A stretch of 59,190 nucleotides of DNA from DAOUBF01 sp034432795 (GTDB lineage Bacteria > Chloroflexota > Anaerolineae > DSLN01): positions 1 to 59,190 of the forward strand of contig DAOUBF010000009.1 in assembly GCA_034432795.1 (NCBI GenBank), given 5' to 3'. Of the stretch, positions 50,774-57,718 are shown in pieces (position 1 is the first letter of the stretch; every line of letters begins with the position of its first letter). Position numbers and translations under genes: made by a program. Under the pieces are notes generated by a model. It did no database searches. It saw only the letters and a list, made by a program, of their open reading frames with translations, and had not been told where the DNA came from.

Positions 50774-51637
50774 CTATCCTTTCACCCCGCCCACTGTCAA
50801 CCCACTGATGAGATAGCGCTGAAGGGCAAAGAACACCAGCACAATAGGGATGGACACGATAATGGACATGGCGGCGAACTGTGACCAGGGGGTGTTGCTG
50901 GCGTACTGGCCTTGCATACCGTAGAGGGCCATCGCCAGCGTGAACCACTGTGGCCGGGTGATGAACTGCCAGGAGAGGACGAACTCGGTCCAGCCGGTCA
51001 TGAAGCCGAACAGCGCGGTGATCGCCAGGCCGGGCACCGCCAACGGCAGCATGATGCGGAAGAACGTCTGGTTAGGCGAGGCGCCATCAATAAGCGCGGC
51101 CTCCTCCAACTCTTTCGGGATCGTGTCAATAAAGCCCTTCATATTCCAGATGCTGAAAGGCAAGGCGCTAGCCGTCATGGCAATGGCCACGCCCACAATG
51201 GAATTGCGCAGGTCCGGGCCGATCAGGGTGTTCAACAGAACGAACAAAGCCGTCACCGTCCCCACCGCAGGCAACATCAGGACGATAACAAAGCCCAACA
51301 TGCCGATCTGCCTGCCGGGGAAGCGGAAGCGCGAGAAGGCATAGGCCGCCGTTGTCCCCAGCAACACTGTCAAGAGGGAGACGCCCAAGGCCAGGATGGC
51401 ACTATTGCGGGCCAGTTCCGCGAAGGTCACCGGGTTGGGCGTCGGTTTGTCCAGCACCTTCTGAAACGCCTTAAGCGAAGCCCCCGGTGGGACGAGCGAT
51501 GTCGGGCGCGCCAAATCGCGGGGGTCAATCGCCATAGAGACGATCCACAGCACTGGAAACAGCACAATGGCCAGGATCAACAGGCACAAGAACTGATAAA
51601 GCAATTGTTGAGCCAGCGTCGGCTTCCGGCTAAGCAT
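50774..51637 (-). CDS. malG: Maltose/maltodextrin-type ABC transporter permease (MalG family)
   Basis: 287 residues from ATG 51637, which overlaps the malF stop by 8 bp. Six helices; the ABC ATPase contact loop is EEAALIDGASPNQTFFRIMLPLAVPG (EAA motif). It ends in GLTVGGVKG, typical of MalG. With MalF it forms the membrane channel. No ATP-binding subunit is encoded nearby, so it must use a shared MalK/MsmX-type ATPase from elsewhere. Confidence 0.93.
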   Translation of the reverse strand: MLSRKPTLAQQLLYQFLCLLILAIVLFPVLWIVSMAIDPRDLARPTSLVPPGASLKAFQKVLDKPTPNPVTFAELARNSAILALGVSLLTVLLGTTAAYAFSRFRFPGRQIGMLGFVIVLMLPAVGTVTALFVLLNTLIGPDLRNSIVGVAIAMTASALPFSIWNMKGFIDTIPKELEEAALIDGASPNQTFFRIMLPLAVPGLAITALFGFMTGWTEFVLSWQFITRPQWFTLAMALYGMQGQYASNTPWSQFAAMSIIVSIPIVLVFFALQRYLISGLTVGGVKG

Positions 51638-52946
51638 AGTAGGCCTCCGTCGCCCGCGACACACGGTTCGTGATCAACGTAATCGTCGCCAGGATAGCGA
51701 AGACGATATAGGCGAATGCGGCTGCGATCCCATAGGGCCGCACATTGCCGATCTCCGGCCCAAGGTTGATCGTCGTCTCGTTCACAAAGCGATAGGCCTG
51801 GGTCACCAGGATCTCTGTCTGGTGGAGCGGGCCACCGCCGGTGATAAAGTACATGACGTTGAAGTTATTAAAGGTCCACATCATGCCGATGATGATCGCC
51901 GGAACCATAGCCGGGCGTAGCAATGGCACCGTGATCGCCCAGAAGGATTGCCATTTGCTGGCCCCATCCACGGTCGCCGCCTCATAGAGTTCGCTAGGGA
52001 TGCCCTGAAGCGCGCCCGTCGCAATCGCCATCATGAACGGCCACCCCAGCCAGATATTGGCGATCAGCACAGCATAGAATGACAGCGGGAACAACTGCCC
52101 CAGGCTGGCCGTCTCCACCGGCCCCGACGTCAGCGTGCCGGGGAGCACAAACAGGATTTGGAGCACGACTGCCCAGGGGAGGATCAATTGCCAGCGCTGA
52201 CGAAACGCTTTCAAGGCAAACGGTGCCAAGAGCAGGACGAACCACAGGAATAACCCCATCCAGGGGTTCCAGCCAGCAGGCAGGCGCACAAAGGGTGGCA
52301 ACCAGGGGAGCGGCGGATCAATCTGCTGCAACCACCGCAGCCCCGTTCCCCCCAATGCTTTAATCACTATATTAACTGAACCGGCCTGGTCATCAAACAT
52401 GTTACGCCAGACCATCGTCGCCACCAGGTTGGGTAGCGCCCAGGGGATGACATACATGGCGCGATAAAAGCGCTTGAACCACAGCCCATTGACATTGAGC
52501 AGGACTGCAATGGCGACGCCGATGGTCACGTGAAAGAACACATTGATGAACGTCCAGGCCAGGTTGAAAGTCAGAATTCGCCAGAAATCGTAGCCGGAAA
52601 GCACCTGCCCCAGTTCATTGGTCAAAATGCTGATGTAATTGGCAGCGCCTACAATATCGGGGGCATTGAACTGCGCTTTGAGCGCAGGATTAAACGACCC
52701 CACAATCTGTCCTAACAGACCTGTCAGGCCGGTGGCTCCTTCCGGTAATCTCAGGTTTCGTGTGTTGTAATTTGTGATGGAGATCCAGATCTGGTAAACC
52801 AGGGGGAAAAAGGTGATCAACGCCATCACTAGCGCCGCCGGCGCAATATAAGCGTAGGCCGTCCGTATAACCCGCGCTTCCTGCTCCTCCATAATCCGAG
52901 GGCGCACGCGTGTGACGGGCTTGGCTGGGGCTGCTGTCGTTGTCAT
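51630..52946 (-). CDS. malF: Maltose/maltodextrin-type ABC transporter permease (MalF family)
   Basis: 438 residues with about eight hydrophobic segments; the extra length is two more helices and a large loop in the first half, as in MalF. EAATVDGASKWQSFWAITVPLLRP is the EAA loop. The substrate is probably an alpha-glucoside, judged from the glycogen genes downstream. It follows malE by 126 bp, where a long form of the 36-bp element lies. Confidence 0.93.
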   Translation of the reverse strand: MTTTAAPAKPVTRVRPRIMEEQEARVIRTAYAYIAPAALVMALITFFPLVYQIWISITNYNTRNLRLPEGATGLTGLLGQIVGSFNPALKAQFNAPDIVGAANYISILTNELGQVLSGYDFWRILTFNLAWTFINVFFHVTIGVAIAVLLNVNGLWFKRFYRAMYVIPWALPNLVATMVWRNMFDDQAGSVNIVIKALGGTGLRWLQQIDPPLPWLPPFVRLPAGWNPWMGLFLWFVLLLAPFALKAFRQRWQLILPWAVVLQILFVLPGTLTSGPVETASLGQLFPLSFYAVLIANIWLGWPFMMAIATGALQGIPSELYEAATVDGASKWQSFWAITVPLLRPAMVPAIIIGMMWTFNNFNVMYFITGGGPLHQTEILVTQAYRFVNETTINLGPEIGNVRPYGIAAAFAYIVFAILATITLITNRVSRATEAYYA

Positions 52947-52949
52947 AAG

Positions 52950-53002
52950 TTACTTTACCTATGTCACCTTCGGTGACATTGTGAAATAATCCGTTGAGTA
53001 CC
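52950..53002. repeat. 36-bp element, copy G, long form with hairpin (intergenic)
   Basis: Right half AATAATCCGTTGAGTACC is as in other copies. The left part has a GTCACC TTC GGTGAC hairpin at the place of the copy B hairpin but with the loop inverted. Located between malE and malF. Confidence 0.82.
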
Positions 53003-53021
53003 TTGATCGTCTCCACTGGAT

Positions 53022-53064
53022 AGCGGAGGACGGCGGACAGGAGGCCTCCGCCCTCCGCCATCCA
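53022..53064. repeat. GCGGAGGACGGCGG repeat (family R2 variant)
   Basis: Repeated GGAGGACGGCGGA and its complement CCGCCCTCCGCC in the 3' region of malE. Confidence 0.45.
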
Positions 53065-53072
53065 TCCCGGTT

Positions 53073-54302
53073 TTACTTCTTATTTGCCTGGTTAATCGTG
53101 GCGCACGCCTCCTTCACCGCATCAGCGGCAGCGGCCTTGCCCTCAATCACCTTGGTGATCATGTCGCCGGCCGGCGTCCAGACAGCGCCCATCTCCGGCT
53201 CATTGGGGAAGTAGCTGGCGTTCTCCGCTTGCTTGAGGAAGCCCTGGACAACGGGATCATCCACCGTAACGTCCTTGTTCGCCGGCAGATGGCCCGCCTT
53301 CTCCGCCAACAGCTTCTGCATCTCCGGGCTGAGCATGTGCTTAACGAACGCCAGGGCGACAGCCTGGCTATCGCCCTTGCTATTCGCGCTCAGGAAGATG
53401 TTCTTGGTGCCCAGGAAGGGCGCGCCAGCCTTACCGGTCTCCTTCACCACCGGCAACGGCGCCACGCCGATGTTCTCCTTGCCCAACGCCTTGGCGTAGT
53501 CGCCGGTGGCCCAGGGGCCGTTCACGATCATGGCCACTTTCCCATCTTTGAACAGCGCGTCCAGCTTACCACCATCCGAGTCAGCCGTGACACCCGGCGA
53601 CTCCTTCACTCTCTTCATGAACTCCAGATACTTGTCTGTGCCACCCTGATCAAGGATGCACTTCTGGTTAGCGTCAAACAACTGGCCGCCAAACGCCGGG
53701 ATCCAGCCGAACGAGTGGTAGAAGCCCGTGTTCCAGGCCAGGCCATGATCCTTCGCCAGGGCCAGCATTGCATCCGTATCTGCGGGTGGGGTCTGGATCA
53801 TGGACTTATTGTAGAACAGGGCCACCGCCTCAAAGGATTCGGGGAAAGCCCACACCTGGCCCTTGAACTTATTGGCCTCCACTGTTGAAGGGCGCAGCAT
53901 CGCCAGGATGTCCTTGCCCACCTCATCCAGCGGCGCGATCAGGCCCGCGTTCGCCAGTTCGCCGATCCAGTCCTTGGGGCCAATCATCAGGTCAGGCCCC
54001 CCGCCCGTCGCGGCCTCGGTCGTGAACTTGTTCTTAAGCTGGTCAAAGGGCACGGCCAACACGTCAATCTTGGCCTCCGGGTTGGCCTGCTGGAAACTGG
54101 CAATCACCTCCTTTAACGTTTCCTCTTCCGCACCCGTCCAGCCATGCCATAGCACGGCTGTGCCTTTCACGCCCATGGGCGCTGCAGTGGGCTGGGCGGC
54201 AGGCGGCTGGGTCGGCTGGGCCGCCGGCGGCGCACCACAGGCCGCCAGCACCATCCCAGCTATGATCATGACGCTCACGATGAGCATAGATCGTTTGGAC
54301 AT
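53073..54302 (-). CDS. malE: Extracellular sugar-binding lipoprotein of the maltose-type ABC importer
   Basis: 409 residues from ATG 54302 (AAGGAGAG upstream). Lipoprotein signal: hydrophobic VSVMIIAGMVLAAC, with Cys in the LAAC lipobox, then a Pro/Ala/Gln linker. The mature part is a family 1 solute-binding protein: AVLWHGWTGAEEETLKEVI at the start, FESFEAVALFYNKSM and VAMIVNGPWATGDYAKALG later. It captures oligosaccharide outside the cell for MalF/MalG. First gene of the malEFG operon. A TATAAT-like -10 and an operator-like inverted repeat are upstream. Confidence 0.94.
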   Translation of the reverse strand: MSKRSMLIVSVMIIAGMVLAACGAPPAAQPTQPPAAQPTAAPMGVKGTAVLWHGWTGAEEETLKEVIASFQQANPEAKIDVLAVPFDQLKNKFTTEAATGGGPDLMIGPKDWIGELANAGLIAPLDEVGKDILAMLRPSTVEANKFKGQVWAFPESFEAVALFYNKSMIQTPPADTDAMLALAKDHGLAWNTGFYHSFGWIPAFGGQLFDANQKCILDQGGTDKYLEFMKRVKESPGVTADSDGGKLDALFKDGKVAMIVNGPWATGDYAKALGKENIGVAPLPVVKETGKAGAPFLGTKNIFLSANSKGDSQAVALAFVKHMLSPEMQKLLAEKAGHLPANKDVTVDDPVVQGFLKQAENASYFPNEPEMGAVWTPAGDMITKVIEGKAAAADAVKEACATINQANKK

Positions 54303-54348
54303 CTCTCTTCTCTCCTTTCTCTGGTTCACACGAAATGATTTTGCTCAT

Positions 54349-54371
54349 ACCGGATAAATGGTGTATCCGGT
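54349..54371. promoter_or_regulatory. Operator-like inverted repeat upstream of malE
   Basis: Perfect arms ACCGGATA (54349-54356) and TATCCGGT (54364-54371) with a 7-nt spacer, 47 bases before the malE ATG and downstream of the predicted promoter. The size suits a LacI-type or similar dimeric repressor. Confidence 0.5.
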
Positions 54372-54400
54372 GAGTCCGTTTGTGGCCTTAAGGTGAGCAA

Positions 54401-54429
54401 AGTATAATCAAAGGCTCTTCCGAACTAAA
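54401..54429 (-). promoter_or_regulatory. Candidate malE promoter
   Basis: On the - strand: TTTAGT (54429-54424), 17-bp spacer, TATACT (54406-54401). The -35 is weak, as in activator-dependent or repressible promoters. Confidence 0.42.
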
Positions 54430-54547
54430 GGAGCACCCCTTCGCGGGGGAATATAGCATGAATAGCGGGCAGGCGCAAATCTTACAAGGATAGCGTGCTC
54501 CTCTTGCATTTCAGGCATGAGGTCAAAGGAGGAGAGGAGGTGCCACG

Positions 54548-55666
54548 ATGACCGCCAGGCCATCATTGACCATCGGAATAGAGGAAGAATATCAGATCAT
54601 TGACCCGCAAACGCGGGAGTTGCGCTCCTACATCACCCAATTCCTGGAAGAGGACCGGCTGGTGCTGCGCGAACAACTCAAGCCGGAGTTGCATCAGTCC
54701 ATCATTGAGGTGGGCACGAAAATCTGCCACACCGTGCAGGAAGCCCGCGAGGAGATCATCAAGCTGCGCCGCACGGTGCTTGACCTGGCCGCCCGCAAGG
54801 GCCTGGCCATCGCCGCTGCCGGCACTCACCCGTTCTCCTCCTGGCTGGCCCAGGACATTACCCCTCTGGACCGCTACCTGGGCGTGCTCAAGGACATGGG
54901 CGTGCTCGCTCAGCAACTACTCATCTTCGGCACGCATGTGCACATCGGCATTGAGGACCGCGAGTTCCTCATTGATACCATGAACGTGCTCCGCTACATG
55001 CTGCCGCACGTCCTGTGCCTGTCCACCAGTTCCCCCTTCTGGATGGGGCGCGACACCCGCCTCAAATCCTACCGCAGCGTCATCTTCAAGAGCTTCCCCC
55101 GCACCGGCATCCCGCCCCATTTCACCTCCTGGGCCGACTTCCAAAGCTATGTGGAGACGTTGGTGCGCACCGGCTCCATTGAGGATGGCACCAAAATCTG
55201 GTGGGACGCCCGGCCCAACGCCAAATACCCCACGCTGGAGTTCCGTATTTGCGACTGCTGCACCAAAGTGGACGAGGCCATTTGCGTCGCCGCCCTCTTC
55301 CAGGCGCTGGTCGCCAAGCACTACAAGATGCGCCGCGACAACACCACCTTCCGTGTGTACCGCAGCGCCCTGGTGGAGGAGAACAAGTGGCGGGCCGTGC
55401 GCTATGGCCTGGACGGCAACCTGATTGACTTCGGCAAGCAGCAGGAACTCCCCGCCCGCAGCCTGCTGCACGAGCTGGTGGATTTTGTGGACGACGTGGT
55501 GGACGAACTGGGCAGCCGCAAAGAAGTAGAATACGCCTACACCATCCTGCAAGAGGGCAGCAGCGCCGACCGCCAACTGCGAACCTACGCCGAGACCGAG
55601 GACCTCAATGCGGTGGTGGACCGGCTGATCGCAGAGACGAAAGAGGGCGTCATATCTGAGGCCTGA
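54548..55666 (+). CDS. Carboxylate-amine ligase (YbdK/GCS2-type glutamate-cysteine ligase family)
   Basis: 372 residues, the YbdK length. TIGIEEEYQIID at the N-terminus supplies the acidic metal ligands. FGTHVHIGIEDREFLIDTMN, RSVIFKSFPRTGIP and WWDARPNAKYPTLEFRICD are family landmarks. The group has weak glutamate-cysteine ligase activity in E. coli, and its physiological product is mostly unknown. A GGAGGAGAGGAGG tract precedes the ATG. It is divergent from malE and converges on the PrsW gene, whose stop is 5 bp away. Confidence 0.92.
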   Translation: MTARPSLTIGIEEEYQIIDPQTRELRSYITQFLEEDRLVLREQLKPELHQSIIEVGTKICHTVQEAREEIIKLRRTVLDLAARKGLAIAAAGTHPFSSWLAQDITPLDRYLGVLKDMGVLAQQLLIFGTHVHIGIEDREFLIDTMNVLRYMLPHVLCLSTSSPFWMGRDTRLKSYRSVIFKSFPRTGIPPHFTSWADFQSYVETLVRTGSIEDGTKIWWDARPNAKYPTLEFRICDCCTKVDEAICVAALFQALVAKHYKMRRDNTTFRVYRSALVEENKWRAVRYGLDGNLIDFGKQQELPARSLLHELVDFVDDVVDELGSRKEVEYAYTILQEGSSADRQLRTYAETEDLNAVVDRLIAETKEGVISEA

Positions 55667-55670
55667 CGCC

Positions 55671-56678
55671 TCACGCCTCCTGCATCTGGATCGCCGCGAT
55701 CTCCTGGCGCAATTGCTCAATGGCCGCCGGATGGAGCGCAGCTTCACCCAGGCGGGCCTGCTGATATTTCTTAAACGCCAGCCGCGTACACAGATGATAA
55801 AGGCGACCTAAGCGGCGATAGCGCCGGAGGCCGCCGTGCCGCAACGCCGCCCAACCGGCCAGCATCCGCCGCCACGCAGAACAGGCGGTCTCATAGTGCT
55901 GCTGGCTGAGCAGCCCGTTCTCAACCTCCTCGCGCAAATACTCCGCAATCCAACTTTGCTCGCGTCGCAGCGCCAGAACAATGGTGATCAGCAGCCCCAG
56001 GACGCCCATCCAATCGGCCAGAAGGGCAATGCCCAGCGCCGCTAGGCCTGGCCCACCCTCAGCCGCCGTCAGCAGCACCAGGGTGTTATGCAGGCTATGC
56101 GCCGTTATCCCCAGCATCAGCCCCGCAGGCAACGCCAGCAGCTTGATCGCCTGGCTGCGCGCCAGCCGAAGGACGGCCAGCCCTACTCCGATCAGGCTGG
56201 TGAAAAAAGCGTGATTCAGGCCGAACAGGCCCGCCCGTAAAATGAACAGGATGATCAGGGCCTCAATCCCCTCCTCTGCGTAGGCGCCGAACAGGTAAAG
56301 CACATTCTCAATGGCGCCAAAGCCAAATCCCACCAACGAACCGTACACGATGCCGTCCAGCACGCTATCAAACTCACGTCGGAAGATGAGGAAAACCAGG
56401 AATACCGCAAATCCCTTGGCGATCTCCTCTGTCATCGGGGCGACCAGCCCGGTTTGAAGCCACTCGGCGGCCAGGCCCTCACCGATCATGCTTCGGATGA
56501 GCATATCCAGGATCAGTTGGGAGACCAGCGCAGCGATGGCCGCAGGGACAAGGCCCCACAGGAAGGCACCCACAATGAGCAGCCAGGGCTCGCGCTCGTA
56601 GCGGTCCACCCAGGCGATGACCAGTGCATATCCGGCCATCGGCAACAGGCCGCCCACCAGCGCCAGCAAGCAGCCCAT
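55671..56678 (-). CDS. PrsW-family intramembrane metalloprotease
   Basis: 335 residues with eight or so hydrophobic helices in the first 240. Catalytic motifs are VAPMTEEIAKGF (EE-x2-K), GFGFGAIENVLY (E-N), LNHAFFTSLIG and LGITAHSLHNT, all in PrsW order, with Glu and His ligands for zinc. PrsW in Bacillus cuts anti-sigma factor RsiW within the membrane. The last ~95 residues are a soluble basic helical region. The target here is unknown. It follows the PHP gene by 3 bp and is probably co-transcribed with it. Confidence 0.9.
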   Translation of the reverse strand: MGCLLALVGGLLPMAGYALVIAWVDRYEREPWLLIVGAFLWGLVPAAIAALVSQLILDMLIRSMIGEGLAAEWLQTGLVAPMTEEIAKGFAVFLVFLIFRREFDSVLDGIVYGSLVGFGFGAIENVLYLFGAYAEEGIEALIILFILRAGLFGLNHAFFTSLIGVGLAVLRLARSQAIKLLALPAGLMLGITAHSLHNTLVLLTAAEGGPGLAALGIALLADWMGVLGLLITIVLALRREQSWIAEYLREEVENGLLSQQHYETACSAWRRMLAGWAALRHGGLRRYRRLGRLYHLCTRLAFKKYQQARLGEAALHPAAIEQLRQEIAAIQMQEA

Positions 56679-56681
56679 GTA

Positions 56682-57335
56682 CTACACGCCTCCCAGCCGC
56701 TTGCGCCAGGCCGCCCAGCGCGAGGCCAGATGGATCAGGCGCGTCGTCGGGCGGGCCACGATCTGCGCCCCGGCCAGCGCCGCCAGGAAGTCCTGCGGGC
56801 CTGTGAAGGGGGGCATACGCATCGTCGCCCGGCCCAGTTCGTAGATCGTGTGCGCGTCGCTACCGGCGATCTTCAGCTTCCCATGCGCCCCGGCCAGCGC
56901 CAACGCCCCGGCGTTATCCGCATGAAACACGCTGCGGGCATTGAACACCTCAATCATATCCACCTGGTCTATGATGGACAGGGCCGCCTCTCGCCCCATC
57001 GCCTCGCGCCGGACGCGGTCCAGCGGATGGGAAATGCCCACCAGGCCCCCCTGAGCACGAATGCGAGCAATGGTCTCCTCCGGCGACAGGTCCGGTGGGA
57101 TGGTCTCACTGAGGAAATAGGCCAGAAGCTCCCCCCGGCTCGTGCGGACCTCCTCACCCACGATGATCAGGTCGGGCGCCATCTGCTGCAGCATCAGCGC
57201 GCCTCGCGCCGTGTTATGGTCGGTCACAGCGAGTTTATCAATACGCTTGCGACGACAGGCAGCGATGAGGTCCTCCAGCCGCGTCAGACAGTCGGGCGAA
57301 TACAGGGTATGGCAATGCAGTTCAACCGTCCACAT
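56682..57335 (-). CDS. PHP-domain phosphoesterase
   Basis: 217 residues from ATG 57335 (MWTVELHCHTLYSPD). The first motif, ELHCHTLYSPD, has the HxH metal pair; LAVTDHNTARGAL the second; GISHPLDRVR the third; and IAGSDAHTIYELG the last. These bind two or three metals and hydrolyse phosphoesters. Small bacterial PHP proteins of this kind are often nucleotide or histidinol-phosphatase-like. The substrate is unknown. Confidence 0.86.
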   Translation of the reverse strand: MWTVELHCHTLYSPDCLTRLEDLIAACRRKRIDKLAVTDHNTARGALMLQQMAPDLIIVGEEVRTSRGELLAYFLSETIPPDLSPEETIARIRAQGGLVGISHPLDRVRREAMGREAALSIIDQVDMIEVFNARSVFHADNAGALALAGAHGKLKIAGSDAHTIYELGRATMRMPPFTGPQDFLAALAGAQIVARPTTRLIHLASRWAAWRKRLGGV

Positions 57336-57497
57336 AAAACGGGTAGTCAATCAACGCCAGATGGTGTATTGGAAGTCGGGGCGACTGGGCCGGGCCGTGT
57401 CGCCTCTCAGGCCATGCAGTGTACACCTTCTCCGATGTTCGCGCCAGGCGCAGTGCCCGAACGGGTGCATTTCAATTTCGGGGCAACTGTCAGCGGT

Positions 57498-57580
57498 CAC
57501 CCCCTCCCTGCCCCTCCCCCATCCAGGGGGAGGGAATTCACCACCTCCCCCCTTGCGGGGGAGGGTGAGAGTGGGGGGTA
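57498..57580. repeat. G-rich palindromic repeats (family R1), two units
   Basis: CCCCTCCCCC ATCC AGGGGGAGGG and CACCTCCCCCCTTGCGGGGG in the divergent gap between the PHP gene and the surface protein. The rest of the 383-bp gap (57336-57718) has no gene that I can support. Confidence 0.75.
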
Positions 57581-57618
57581 ACCAATCGGGTCATCTGTCC
57601 CAAATCTGATATACACCC

Positions 57619-57652
57619 TATCCGAACTGGCATTTGCGACCCGATTCGGATA
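57619..57652. promoter_or_regulatory. Inverted repeat near the choice-of-anchor B gene
   Basis: TATCCGAA (57619-57626) and TTCGGATA (57645-57652), 18-nt spacer, overlapping a TAAAAT -10-like box (57651-57656). The half site TATCCG also occurs in the malE inverted repeat, in opposite arrangement. Confidence 0.4.
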
Positions 57653-57718
57653 AAATAGCCCCGTCGCATGTCCCACCTCATGCGCTGAGATCATGCTACG
57701 CCAAAGAGAGGAACCGCT

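Noticed and set aside
42706..53002. CRISPR array made of 36-bp repeats starting GTTTCC
   Set aside because: The length and start look CRISPR-like, but the copies are 0.2-6 kb apart, lie inside genes, have no regular spacers, and no cas gene is present.
54430..54452. CCCCTTCGCGGGG hairpin as terminator between malE and the YbdK-like gene
   Set aside because: It lies between divergent genes upstream of both, with no T-run, so it cannot be a terminator for either.
57497..57694. Short - strand frame with HEVGH, a zinc-protease-like motif
   Set aside because: Only about 40 residues before it runs into the R1 palindrome; no start signal and no other protease motif, so the HExxH is likely chance.
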